A stretch of 64,000 nucleotides of DNA from Candidatus Melainabacteria bacterium (GTDB taxonomy: Bacteria; Cyanobacteriota; Vampirovibrionia; Obscuribacterales; Obscuribacteraceae), in NCBI GenBank assembly GCA_003153555.1, contig PLZS01000068.1:174-64173 (forward strand). Direction: 5' to 3'. The notes beneath the pieces were generated by a model. The model saw only the letters and a program-made list of their open reading frames with translations. It was not told the DNA's origin and made no database searches. The position numbers were made by a program, and so were the translations under genes. Positions 53,980 through 63,253 of the stretch are shown piece after piece. Positions within the stretch are counted from its first letter, which is position 1. Every line of letters starts with the position of its first letter.

Positions 53980-54258
53980 TCATTTTGGAGCAGGTGTCGC
54001 CTCGGCATGAGCTTTTGCAGCCTCATCTGCATGATGTTGGGCATGGAGGGCGTGTCCATGAGCTGCGTGAGCGTGGCTAGCGGCAGCTTCTTTGTTACCA
54101 CTTGTGTAGTTTTTTGCTGCTTCCCGGTGATGCTTGGCTGCAGCTTCATGGTGTTCGGCAGCTTTAATGTGATGCTGTGCAGTATCTTCGGCGAAACTCG
54201 ACAGCGAAATTGTAAGGGCGTAAGCGATGGAAGTCGCCAATGCTAGATGTTTTCTCAC
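53980..54258 (-). CDS. Secreted histidine-rich protein (probable metal binder)
   Basis: 92 aa: a signal peptide (LALATSIAYALTISLSSFA) and a mature helix-forming region with 14 His among Ala/Glu/Lys (AEHHEAAAKHHREAAK, SHAHAAHGHALHAQHHADEA). This spacing puts His on one face of a helix, as in small periplasmic metal-binding proteins of the SmbP type. It is the first gene of the minus-strand cassette and probably binds Cu, Ni or Zn in the periplasm. Confidence 0.8.
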   Translation of the reverse strand: MRKHLALATSIAYALTISLSSFAEDTAQHHIKAAEHHEAAAKHHREAAKNYTSGNKEAAASHAHAAHGHALHAQHHADEAAKAHAEATPAPK

Positions 54259-54636
54259 TTCATTCTCCTATGTATAACTCGGTATTCCGAGACCAGTGGA
54301 GGATATCCACGAGATGTGCAGAATTTGTGTAGTGAATTCACATTTGAGATTCCCGTTCCCGGAAAGATGGCAGAACTCTGGCGGGAAAACCACTTGTCTA
54401 CCTCCTAAAGGTCTGCTGGACTGGTTAGAAAAGCAGCCAGGGTAAATTGGCTTACTCAGATCATAAAAATATAGACTTAACACTGCACAACAATCAACGG
54501 AATCTATACTGTGAAGCTCATCAGGAGCAAGGTCAACTAGCCTTGAAGACTCTGCCGGTTACGGCACCACCCCTGGTGCCCACATGCCTCTGATAAAATG
54601 AAGCCTCTCAGAAGTTGAGTCTTCGAAGGTATAGAA
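54259..54636. other. Intergenic region upstream of the metal cassette
   Basis: No ORF with coding character. A GGCACCA/TGGTGCC hairpin with a 4-nt loop lies at 54563-54580. Any promoter of the metal cassette should lie here; no clear metal-regulator box is recognised. Confidence 0.4.
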
Positions 54637-55059
54637 ATGGCTGCCTACATGAAAACCGAGATGCCGTTTTATGGCATCCCAAAACCGCTAAGAATTCCAA
54701 TCTACCGGGTTTTTTAAAAGGACTTTCAGCCAGGTTCGAGAAGAGAGTACGAAGCCTGTGTACTGGCGTTATGGAATCTTGAACATCGAGAAGAAAAATA
54801 CGCCGCGATAGAGTATGCAACTTTCTTCGATCAGTTTGTCGCAACTGATTCTCTTCCTTTATATGAACTGATGATTCGCCAAGGTCAGTGGTGGGATTTT
54901 GTTGATCCGATCGCCATTGGTCTGGTCGGCAGCGCATTGAAAAAGGATAGAGGAAAGGTTGAGCCAAAGATGGATATTCTAGAAATGAGCGCGGCTATTC
55001 TAGCCGCCCATAATCAAGCATCAATGCGGGTCTGGAGATCCGCGCTCCGGTTTTCCTAG
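54637..55059 (+). pseudogene. AlkD-like DNA alkylation repair protein, interrupted
   Basis: The frame from the ATG at 54637 reads MAAYMKTEMPFYGI, then PKPLRIPIYRVF, an in-frame TAA at 54715-54717, and continues in the same frame with KDFQPGSRREYEACVLALWN, EHREEKYAAIEYATFFDQF and RQGQWWDFVDPIAIGLVGSA, which is the HEAT-repeat pattern of AlkD-type alkylpurine glycosylases. After a segment IDILEM-like (PKMDILEMSAAILAAHNQAS) the reading ends in a truncated tail at 55059, without the final family region. Both the nonsense codon and the shortened end indicate a pseudogene. Readthrough is possible but not supported. Confidence 0.78.
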
Positions 55060-55078
55060 GATTTACCCGCGCTTTTTT

Positions 55079-56146
55079 CTAGGATTTAGCGGCAACAGCG
55101 CTAGGTTCCCCAGCAGCAATCGTGTGGCTTTCTTTCGAGAAGTTTTCAAACGCGTCAACAATTTTTGCGCGGAAAGTCTCCACCGCCGAAATCTGCCTGC
55201 GCGCTTGATCTGCCATCGGTGAACCGGGTGAAAGCTTGGAAGCAGCTTGATAGAGTTTAGCTAATTCCTTGTCGATCACTTTATCAACAACGTCACAGGC
55301 ATCGTGCATGCTTAGTTCGTCTAATTCGATTGTTAGCTGCTCTGGTTGCGCCGCAACCGATTGGGCGGACTGTTGAAATCCGACCGCAACGTTTTCACCC
55401 AGCTTTGGCTGCTCCTTATGGCTAACAAACAATTCTGATTCCGACATCTTGCCTGATGCCATGCGAATCAAATCGCCAAACAATTCCTTGGCCAGTGGTG
55501 GCACTATGGCCAGGGACGCTTCTTCGCCCTGAATACTCCAGAAATTCCTGCCGTCGACTGACTTATGTTCAGCCACCAGGAATGGTGGCGAATCCTTATC
55601 CGAATAATGACCAGCTTTAAAGCCGATCGTCATTTCCACAGGGAATATATAGATTGAAATTTTTTCTTCGTTCCCTCGTACAAAGAGGCACCAGAAACGG
55701 GTGGTCAATCGTCCTTGTATTGTTTTGGTGACAGGGTGATACCAAACGTCGTCATCGCGCGTTTCTACAACTTGCGCTTTCTCACATGAGACGAGAAGGT
55801 CAGTGCCAACTACCGTATCGTTAAATCCATAAGTCAAGCTGCCAAATTCCTGGAACAGCGCGTCAATCCAAACCCGCGCCTCTTCGAAACTGTCCGTGGC
55901 ATTGGCTTGGGCTTGCACCCAGCTCTCTGCGGCTGCCGGAGCTTCACCAGCAAGACCTTTCAGCCATTTCCCGGTCTCTTTCCCCCTGCGGTTACTGAGG
56001 TCGCTATAAATTTGCAGGGATGCCTCCGGGATCAGCTGATGCATCATCTGGGCAGCTTCTTTCTCGGTGCGGGCATCGACTTCGTCTTTGGACTTTCGGT
56101 CGATGGCGTATTTGCCTGATACCCACAAATCTCTGAATCGTGACAT
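55079..56146 (-). CDS. Protein of unknown function (355 aa)
   Basis: 355 aa, soluble. The N-terminal ~90 residues are helical and basic (RRGKETGKWLKGLAG). The middle contains an alpha/beta part with TVVGTDLLVSCEKAQVVET, TKTIQGRLTTRFWCLFVRGN and IYIFPVEMTIGFKAGHYS. The C-terminal ~120 residues are helical (ELSMHDACDVVDKVIDKEL; RRQISAVETFRAKIVDAF). No signal peptide. Not recognised; probably lineage-specific. Confidence 0.65.
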   Translation of the reverse strand: MSRFRDLWVSGKYAIDRKSKDEVDARTEKEAAQMMHQLIPEASLQIYSDLSNRRGKETGKWLKGLAGEAPAAAESWVQAQANATDSFEEARVWIDALFQEFGSLTYGFNDTVVGTDLLVSCEKAQVVETRDDDVWYHPVTKTIQGRLTTRFWCLFVRGNEEKISIYIFPVEMTIGFKAGHYSDKDSPPFLVAEHKSVDGRNFWSIQGEEASLAIVPPLAKELFGDLIRMASGKMSESELFVSHKEQPKLGENVAVGFQQSAQSVAAQPEQLTIELDELSMHDACDVVDKVIDKELAKLYQAASKLSPGSPMADQARRQISAVETFRAKIVDAFENFSKESHTIAAGEPSAVAAKS

Positions 56147-56229
56147 CTCTCAGCTCTCCCTATTTACTTGGACTCGCAGCTCGCGTTGTTTAATGAGATA
56201 ATTGGATCGGCGAGAATAACATAGAACCG

Positions 56230-58263
56230 ATGCCTCAAGACAGCACCCAGCGTATTAAGTTTGAACAAAAGTATTGCCCGAAATGCTATGGGCAGTTCGA
56301 TGGCGCGGCTGCCGTGTGCCCAGACGATGGCACAGAACTGCGCGGTCCCCAGAATGACCCCTTGATTGGAAAGGTGTTCGCCGAGCGCTACGAAATCGAG
56401 TCCATACTTGGCCTAGGCGGCATGAGCATTGTTTACAAAGCAAAGCATCGCTTAATGGATCGAACCGTTGCCATTAAAATGCTGCACGGCAATATCAAGA
56501 GCGATCATTTGTCTTTGGAGCGCTTTCGTCTGGAGGCTCAGGCTGCGAGTTCACTCAATCACCAGAACATCATTACGGTCTATGACTTCGGTGTAACACC
56601 GCAAAACGAAGCCTTTTTTGTGATGGATTATCTGGATGGCGAAAATCTGGCTGAATGCCTCGAGCGTAAGGGTAGACTCCCGTGGGAACGCGCCATCGGA
56701 ATCTTTAAGCAAATTTGCGATGGGCTCGGTGCCGCACACAAAAAGGGAATTGTGCATCGGGATATGAAGCCCGCCAATGTTGTTTTAATCAAACAAGATG
56801 AAGGCTTTGAACTCGTAAAACTTGTCGATTTCGGCATCGCCAAATTGCTCCCATCGTCAGGAAAACAACAGCAAAGTTTGACCAAGACTGGTGAAGTTTT
56901 CGGCAGCCCAATCTACATGAGCCCCGAACAAATTCTTGGCAAGGAAGTGGATCGTCACTCCGATATTTACGCAATGGGTTGTTTGATGTACGAAACGTTG
57001 ACCGGTGTGCCACCACATATGGGTCCAACATTTTTAGACACACTGAACAAACACGTAGGAGAGCAAGCCAAGCCGATTCATGAATTGGTGCCGGATGCCA
57101 AAGTGCCGCCTGAACTCGAAAAAATAATCGAGAAATGTCTGGCAAAAAATCCCGCTGATCGTTTTGATACCGCTGAGGAAATTCGAGACAACCTGTCAGC
57201 ATTGTCTCTTCGAATCAAAGACCTTGGAACAACGAGGCACGCCGCGGTGAGCGGACCGATGAGCATGCTAAGCGACACACCCACCATGGCTCAAGCCGCT
57301 GCTGAATGCAAGCCAGCTAGCCCGATTTGGAAGATCCTTGCCGGAGTCGCTTCAATAGTGATAGTAGGAAGTCTTGCATTTCTAACCTTATGGCCAGGTC
57401 CAGCTGAAGATCGTGGCAGTCCATTTTCAAAACTTATGTGGACGATGGCAGTGTCGCGTGGGATTGACCTAACACAGAAGGGCGATTACCCAGGCGCTGA
57501 ACGTGCCTTGAACGAGGCTCAATCGCTCACGAAATCGTTCGGTGACAGCAACACCAGACTAGAAGCTACATTGAAGCGAAAAGGCGAACTATATTCGAAG
57601 TGGGAAGGTCATGCCGAACCACTGGAGAAAGTGAATGTCGAAGTGACGAATCTGCAAGAAGAGCGCATTCGCGAGGAGTTTCATCGACAGATGGCTAATC
57701 TTTCTGCTCTTGACCATAATTCAAGCAATTCGCCCGTTGCACACACCAATGATCAACTGAAAGCGCAGGCTGACATTCCGAGCATTCTTGGCACTTCTTC
57801 CAAACTATACGGAAGACGTATGTATCACGAGCAAGTTGAATACTTGGAAAAAGCGTTAGCTGTCGAGAAAAAATTGTTGCCCGAAAATTCGCCCGCGCTC
57901 GCTCGGCTTGAAACCAGTTTGGCTGAGGGGCTAATTGGCTTAAGGATATTTGCAAAAGTTCGTCCATTGCTAATTCACGCATTGGAAGTACGCAAAAAAA
58001 ACTTGCAAACCGACCCCACAGAGTATGTTCGTTCACTGAGCAAACTTGGACAGTATGATTTGGATCAAAACAGTATGACGATCGCAGAAAGCGAATTGGC
58101 CGAAGCTCTAAAACTCGCTAAAGAGTATAAGGTAGACCCGGAGTTGCAAGTATTGTGCCTGAGAAGTTATGCGGATCTCTTACATCAAACTAAGCGCGAA
58201 CAGCAATCGAGCAAATATTTGCAAGAAGCCGAATCAATTGAACGAAGACCGCACGGTGCGTAA
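56230..58263 (+). CDS. Membrane Ser/Thr protein kinase with TPR outer domain
   Basis: 677 aa. A short zinc-ribbon-like start (KYCPKCYGQFDGAAAVCPDD) is followed by a Hanks-type kinase domain from about 50 to 330: glycine loop LGLGGMSIVYKAKH, VAIKML, HRDMKPANVV, LVDFGIAKL, GSPIYMSPEQILG. A membrane helix is at about 375-395 (GVASIVIVGSLAFLTLWPG), and the rest, about 280 residues, is outside the cytoplasm and carries TPR-like helices (HEQVEYLEKALAVEKKLL; MTIAESELAEALKLAKEY). All catalytic residues are present. It probably couples an envelope signal to phosphorylation. Divergent from the 56146 gene. Confidence 0.92.
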   Translation: MPQDSTQRIKFEQKYCPKCYGQFDGAAAVCPDDGTELRGPQNDPLIGKVFAERYEIESILGLGGMSIVYKAKHRLMDRTVAIKMLHGNIKSDHLSLERFRLEAQAASSLNHQNIITVYDFGVTPQNEAFFVMDYLDGENLAECLERKGRLPWERAIGIFKQICDGLGAAHKKGIVHRDMKPANVVLIKQDEGFELVKLVDFGIAKLLPSSGKQQQSLTKTGEVFGSPIYMSPEQILGKEVDRHSDIYAMGCLMYETLTGVPPHMGPTFLDTLNKHVGEQAKPIHELVPDAKVPPELEKIIEKCLAKNPADRFDTAEEIRDNLSALSLRIKDLGTTRHAAVSGPMSMLSDTPTMAQAAAECKPASPIWKILAGVASIVIVGSLAFLTLWPGPAEDRGSPFSKLMWTMAVSRGIDLTQKGDYPGAERALNEAQSLTKSFGDSNTRLEATLKRKGELYSKWEGHAEPLEKVNVEVTNLQEERIREEFHRQMANLSALDHNSSNSPVAHTNDQLKAQADIPSILGTSSKLYGRRMYHEQVEYLEKALAVEKKLLPENSPALARLETSLAEGLIGLRIFAKVRPLLIHALEVRKKNLQTDPTEYVRSLSKLGQYDLDQNSMTIAESELAEALKLAKEYKVDPELQVLCLRSYADLLHQTKREQQSSKYLQEAESIERRPHGA

Positions 58264-58533
58264 GTCGGTTTTTCGCTAGAGGGAAATGGCTTTGAAAGTA
58301 CTCATACTTTTCAAGCAGACTTAATACCCGCCTGCACGTCGATTGCAAAATTCGTGAATTAGCTTTTAGGTTAGAGGAAAACTGATAATAGAGGCTCTCT
58401 AGACACGCAATTTTGATTCAGTGATCGGGCGAGAAGGTCTGCCAGTTTAGAACAGACGGATTATCAAGAGCAGTTGCCGGAATTAAAGCAATATAAAGTA
58501 GTTAGCGGTAGCATTGATACAGTCTCATAATCG

Positions 58534-60120
58534 ATGTTTAGATCCAGCAGCCAAATCCGGTCGAGCCTAGGAACACTAGTTCTGGGACGGGCAGAGCGAG
58601 ACCAAGAAATGAAGCAAGAATTTTCAGAGTCGATAACTGGGTCAAGCATCCAAGTTATCCGCGATCAGGCAACGAAAAGCACAGAGAATCGTCTGCCAGA
58701 ACGGTTGGAAAGCTCAGATAAAGTGGCCAATCAACCACAGCTTAGTCAGCAGCTTCAGAAAGTACCTGACCCTCCTAAATTCACAAAGAAAAACGCTTTT
58801 GCGACCGGGGCAATTATTGTCGTGATCTTGGTAGGCGCTTTGGCAACGTACCTGATCAATAACAAACCGTGGCAAAAACACGCTGCCCTCAAGTTGGCAC
58901 CACCTGCGGTGACAGTAACCGTTGTTCCAGCGCAGAAACGCTTAGTCAACGACAACTTGATCGTCACTGGCTCGGTTAGCGCCTGGGACCCACTCAGTGT
59001 CGGCGCGGAAGTGAGCGGGCTACGAATCACTTCGGTCAATGTTGAGGAAGGCGATCTCGTCAAAAAAGGACAAGTTCTAGCTACGTTAAACTCCGCGCTT
59101 TTGCGAACTCAGCTCGAACAGGCCCGGGCGCGCTTAGCTTCCAATCAAGCGAATTTAAAGAAATCAATTCAACCTAACCGCCTGGAAGATATTCGCGGAT
59201 TGCAAGCCGCACTAGCACAGGCTGAAGCAAACACAGCGCAAGAACAAGCACACTTAATGCAGGCAAAAGTGAATCTTGCCGATGCCGATGTGAATGCCCA
59301 AAGATACAGAAATCTTGCCAAAATGGGAGCGAATAGCGCACAAGAAGCTGAGACGAAGCAATTGGCCGCCGAGACGGCTCGCGAGGAAGTTTTTAGTTCA
59401 AACGCAAAAATCAAAGCCGCTCGCTTCATGGAAGATCAAGCCCGAGAACGGCTTCTCGCTGCCACCAAGGGTGGTAGGCATGAAGACGTGGATATATCAA
59501 AAGCCAACATCGCCGAAACGCAAGCGCAAATTCATCAGCTAGTTGAGCAAATCAACGAAACAGTGATCGTCTCTCCCGATCAAGGTTTGATCTCCAAACG
59601 TGATGCTCACATCGGCGATATTACTAACGCCGGTACTCCACTGTTTTCGATCATCAGATTGAACAGGTTGGAGATGCGAGCTCAAGTTTCGGATATGGAT
59701 TTGGTGAAGTTCAAACCCGGACAGATAGTTACTGTGTCTGCTACCGAAGAAGACGCCAAACCAATCAAGGCCATGGTGAAACTTGTTAGTCCACAAGTTG
59801 ATCCTCTTACGCGTCTGGGAACCGTGCGGATCGCTCTGCCTGAAAATGCAGGGCTTAAACCCGGAATGTTTGCCAGAGCAGAGGTAACGTTCGGACGACG
59901 AAGTGCGATCACTGTTCCGGTTAGATCGGTAATCGCACGCAATGGTGAATCATTTGTTTTTACTTTAGATGGTAATCGCGTTTCCAGTTGTGCCGTAAAA
60001 GTCGGCAATCAAACCGACGAGTACGCTGAAATTATCAACGGAATAGCACCGGATCAGAAAGTCGTCGTACAAGGAGCCAGATTCCTGTCCGACCGAGATA
60101 TCGTCAGAGTTTCAGAATGA
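58534..60120 (+). CDS. RND efflux periplasmic adaptor (membrane fusion protein)
   Basis: 528 aa from 58534; an ATG at 58609 is another possible start. The N-terminal ~85 residues are cytoplasmic and disordered, followed by a membrane anchor (FATGAIIVVILVGALATYL). The HlyD-type core has a lipoyl half-motif (VTGSVSAWDPLSVGAEVSGL, VNVEEGDLVKKGQVLATL), a long coiled-coil hairpin (about 190-340), the second half-motif (VSPDQGLISKRDAHIGDITN) and a barrel and membrane-proximal region (VPVRSVIARNGESFVF). Its stop overlaps the pump start (ATGA). No outer-membrane channel gene follows in the window. Confidence 0.9.
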   Translation: MFRSSSQIRSSLGTLVLGRAERDQEMKQEFSESITGSSIQVIRDQATKSTENRLPERLESSDKVANQPQLSQQLQKVPDPPKFTKKNAFATGAIIVVILVGALATYLINNKPWQKHAALKLAPPAVTVTVVPAQKRLVNDNLIVTGSVSAWDPLSVGAEVSGLRITSVNVEEGDLVKKGQVLATLNSALLRTQLEQARARLASNQANLKKSIQPNRLEDIRGLQAALAQAEANTAQEQAHLMQAKVNLADADVNAQRYRNLAKMGANSAQEAETKQLAAETAREEVFSSNAKIKAARFMEDQARERLLAATKGGRHEDVDISKANIAETQAQIHQLVEQINETVIVSPDQGLISKRDAHIGDITNAGTPLFSIIRLNRLEMRAQVSDMDLVKFKPGQIVTVSATEEDAKPIKAMVKLVSPQVDPLTRLGTVRIALPENAGLKPGMFARAEVTFGRRSAITVPVRSVIARNGESFVFTLDGNRVSSCAVKVGNQTDEYAEIINGIAPDQKVVVQGARFLSDRDIVRVSE

Positions 60121-63100
60121 ACTGGAACATTTCTGCTTGGTGTATACGAAACCCGATTCCGCCGATTATATTGTTCATCCTTCTAACGGTCGCTGGTCTG
60201 ACTTCGCTGTTTTCACTGGGCATCGAAGAAGAACCGAACATCGACATGCCATGGGTCAGTGTAACCATTACCCAAAGTGGTGCGGCTCCGATCGAACTTG
60301 AAACCCAAGTGACGCGCAAGATTGAGGATTCTGTCGCCAGTGTCGCAAACGTCAAACATATTTATTCCGGTGTAAACACAGGGTCTAGTACTACCAGCAT
60401 CGAATTCGAATTGGGCACTAACAGCGACCGTGCCACAAACGATGTTAGAGAAGCGGTAACACGAATTCGACAGCAGCTACCTAGAGGCATCGAAGAGCCG
60501 ATTATTCAGCGGCAAGATTATGTCAGCGGTTCTTCGATAACTTACACAATTTCATCCAGCAAGCAACGACCAACAATTGAACTAAGTTGGTTAGTCGATA
60601 ACGAGGTGTCGCGCGCCTTAATGGCAAATACAAACATCGGTCAGGTCTACAGATTCGGGGGCGTCGACCGTCAGATTTGCGTCAACTTAGATCCCATCCG
60701 CCTGGAGGCTCTCGGAGCCACGGCAGACATGGTGAATACGCAGCTGCGGGCACTGAACATAAACTTGCCTGGTGGACGGGGCACCGTTGGCTCTGCTGAA
60801 GAATCGATTCGAACCCTGGGCAGTGCACCAACTGTGGAGGCACTGCGCTCCACTCGTATTATGCTTCCAGGCAGCCGATGGGTCGAGCTGCGGGCCCTGG
60901 GTGAAGTCACAGACGGAATTTCAGAACAGCGCCACAAGGCGATGCTTGATGGAAAGTCTGTTGTCAGTTTCGAAATTATTCGACGCAGAGGAAAGAACAT
61001 AGTCGCGGTTGAGAAGGAAGCGGAACGAATTCTCGACGACTTGCAAAAAAGGCTTGGACCAGACATCAAATTCACCAGAATATTTAGCGACGCAAAATAT
61101 GTTCGCGAATCATGCGATTCAACCTTTGAATCGTTGTTCTTAGGTGCAATTCTCGCGGTCATCGTAATCTGGGCGTTCTTGCGCAATGGCAGAGCGGCCC
61201 TGATTGCAGCTGTGGCAATGCCATTATCTGTGATACCGACCTTTGCCTTCATGAAATTGGCTGACTTCACCCTCAATGATATGTCCCTGCTTGGACTAGC
61301 ACTGGTAATAGGGATATTGGTTGACGATGCGATCGTAGAAATCGAAAACATCGTTCGACACATGAACCAGGGAAAGAAGCCGTTCTTCGCAGCAATCGAT
61401 GCTGCTGACGAAATTGGATTAGCCGTGGTGGCAACGACAATGGCGGCAGTGGTAGTTTTTCTTCCCGTGGCATTTATGGGTGGAATACCGGGACAGTTTT
61501 TCCGACAATTTGGCTTGACGGTATCGGTAGCCGTTTTCTGTTCCTTACTCGTGGCCAGATTGATTACACCAGTCATGGCCGCATACTGGTTGAAACCGCA
61601 CCGCGACAATCATCAGTCGAGCAAGTTAAATCAGATTTACGATTATGCACTGACAATCGCAATCAAACACAGGCTGACTACGGCAATTGCCGGCATCATA
61701 TTTTTTGCTGCCAGCATCGCGCTTTTCAAAATGCTGCCAACCTCTCTTGTGTCAAGAATAGATAGAGGCGAGTCCACCATCACAGTTGAACTGCCTCCCG
61801 GTTCACAACTGCAAGATACACTCATCGTTGTGCAACGACTTACGGATGTGGTGCGAAAGCAACCTGAAGTGGTGACCATCTTCTCGACAATTGGCAAAGG
61901 AGGCGAGGTTAATCAGGGGCGTATCCAAATTATTCTCAAGCCGAAAGGCGAGCGTAAACTTTCTCAAGACGAGTTCGAAGACGCGCTGCGTCCCCAACTT
62001 GCTTCGGTACCCGGCGCCCGAGTGACTTTCAATGGAGGATGGGGTTCTGGCAGCGTGCAAGTTCTTCTAACCAGTTACGATACCAATGCACTGGATCAAA
62101 CGGCTCAGCAACTGACGAAGGAAGTGCGAACAATCCCTGAATTGACTGATGTGCAATCAAGCGCATCTGCACTGAGACCGGAAATTGTCGTTCGTCCCGA
62201 CTTCGCTCGAGCCGCCGAGCAGGGTGTGTCCGTTGAGTCAATCGCCCGCACCGCTCTCGTCGCCACCGTAGGCGATACCGAAGCGAATCGTCCCAAATTC
62301 GACCTGGCAGATCGCCAGATTCCGATTGTTGTGCAATTGGATCCAAAGTTCAGACATAAAATGTCGGTGATCGGGAATCTGCGAGTCGCCGGCAACGACG
62401 GCCGATTGATACCACTGTCTAGTGTGGCGAGGGTTACGCTAGATAGCGGTTTGTTCCGCATAGATAGACACGACCGCGCACGTCAGGTGTCAATCAATGC
62501 CAAATTCGGAGCCAACTTCACGCTTGGTCAGGCGCTGGAAAGCATTCACAACCTACCTGCCTATAAAAACATGCCATCGTCACTCAAGGAACATCGAACT
62601 GGAGACGTTGAGATCCAGGGTGACATTTTTGGCGGATTTGGCTACGCGATCATCACGGGCGTGCTTCTCATCTATGCGGTTCTGGTGCTTTTGTTTAGAG
62701 GATTTTTGCAGCCATTCACAATCATGATGTCTTTGCCGCTGTCGCTTGGCGGCGCGCTGATCGGACTGCTGCTGTTCAACAAACCTATCGATATGTACGC
62801 ATTGATTGGTATCGTCATGCTGATGGGATTGGTCACAAAAAATGCCATCTTGCTCGTCGAATATTGTCTTGCTGCAATGTCTAACGGGATGAGCCGTCAT
62901 GATGCAATCTTTAGCGCAGGACGCACGCGCATGCGACCAATTTTAATGACCACCACCGCAATGATCGCAGGTATGCTACCAATTGCAATCGGCTTGGGCG
63001 CAGGATCTGAAGCCAGAGCGCCGATGGCAATCGCGGTAGTTGGAGGACTGTTCATGTCTACATTGTTAACACTGGTAGTGGTGCCAGTCGTATTCACGTA

Positions 63101-63233
63101 CATGGATGACTTACAGAGAATTATCGTCAATCTGTTCAAGAGCCGGCAGCCTGACGAGCAGATCTCCCACACTGGTTTAACAGATGCTGCGTCAGAGGAG
63201 CACCTGGGACCCAGCCTGATCAATAAGAAGTAG
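60117..63233 (+). CDS. RND-family efflux pump (AcrB/HAE1 type)
   Basis: 1038 aa, normal for the family, with twelve membrane helices in two halves and two large periplasmic loops. The proton-relay pair is present in helix 4 (GILVDDAIVEIENIVRHM), as is the Lys of helix 10 (GLVTKNAILLVEYC). PTFAFMKLADFTLNDMSLLG and AFMGGIPGQFFRQFGLTVSV match the HAE1 conserved regions. It exports hydrophobic compounds or metals using proton motive force; the substrate cannot be told. It is translated with its adaptor and followed 20 bp later by a DUF4239 gene. Confidence 0.92.
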   Translation: MNWNISAWCIRNPIPPIILFILLTVAGLTSLFSLGIEEEPNIDMPWVSVTITQSGAAPIELETQVTRKIEDSVASVANVKHIYSGVNTGSSTTSIEFELGTNSDRATNDVREAVTRIRQQLPRGIEEPIIQRQDYVSGSSITYTISSSKQRPTIELSWLVDNEVSRALMANTNIGQVYRFGGVDRQICVNLDPIRLEALGATADMVNTQLRALNINLPGGRGTVGSAEESIRTLGSAPTVEALRSTRIMLPGSRWVELRALGEVTDGISEQRHKAMLDGKSVVSFEIIRRRGKNIVAVEKEAERILDDLQKRLGPDIKFTRIFSDAKYVRESCDSTFESLFLGAILAVIVIWAFLRNGRAALIAAVAMPLSVIPTFAFMKLADFTLNDMSLLGLALVIGILVDDAIVEIENIVRHMNQGKKPFFAAIDAADEIGLAVVATTMAAVVVFLPVAFMGGIPGQFFRQFGLTVSVAVFCSLLVARLITPVMAAYWLKPHRDNHQSSKLNQIYDYALTIAIKHRLTTAIAGIIFFAASIALFKMLPTSLVSRIDRGESTITVELPPGSQLQDTLIVVQRLTDVVRKQPEVVTIFSTIGKGGEVNQGRIQIILKPKGERKLSQDEFEDALRPQLASVPGARVTFNGGWGSGSVQVLLTSYDTNALDQTAQQLTKEVRTIPELTDVQSSASALRPEIVVRPDFARAAEQGVSVESIARTALVATVGDTEANRPKFDLADRQIPIVVQLDPKFRHKMSVIGNLRVAGNDGRLIPLSSVARVTLDSGLFRIDRHDRARQVSINAKFGANFTLGQALESIHNLPAYKNMPSSLKEHRTGDVEIQGDIFGGFGYAIITGVLLIYAVLVLLFRGFLQPFTIMMSLPLSLGGALIGLLLFNKPIDMYALIGIVMLMGLVTKNAILLVEYCLAAMSNGMSRHDAIFSAGRTRMRPILMTTTAMIAGMLPIAIGLGAGSEARAPMAIAVVGGLFMSTLLTLVVVPVVFTYMDDLQRIIVNLFKSRQPDEQISHTGLTDAASEEHLGPSLINKK

Positions 63234-63253
63234 CCAATTTTTGAAGGTACCTA

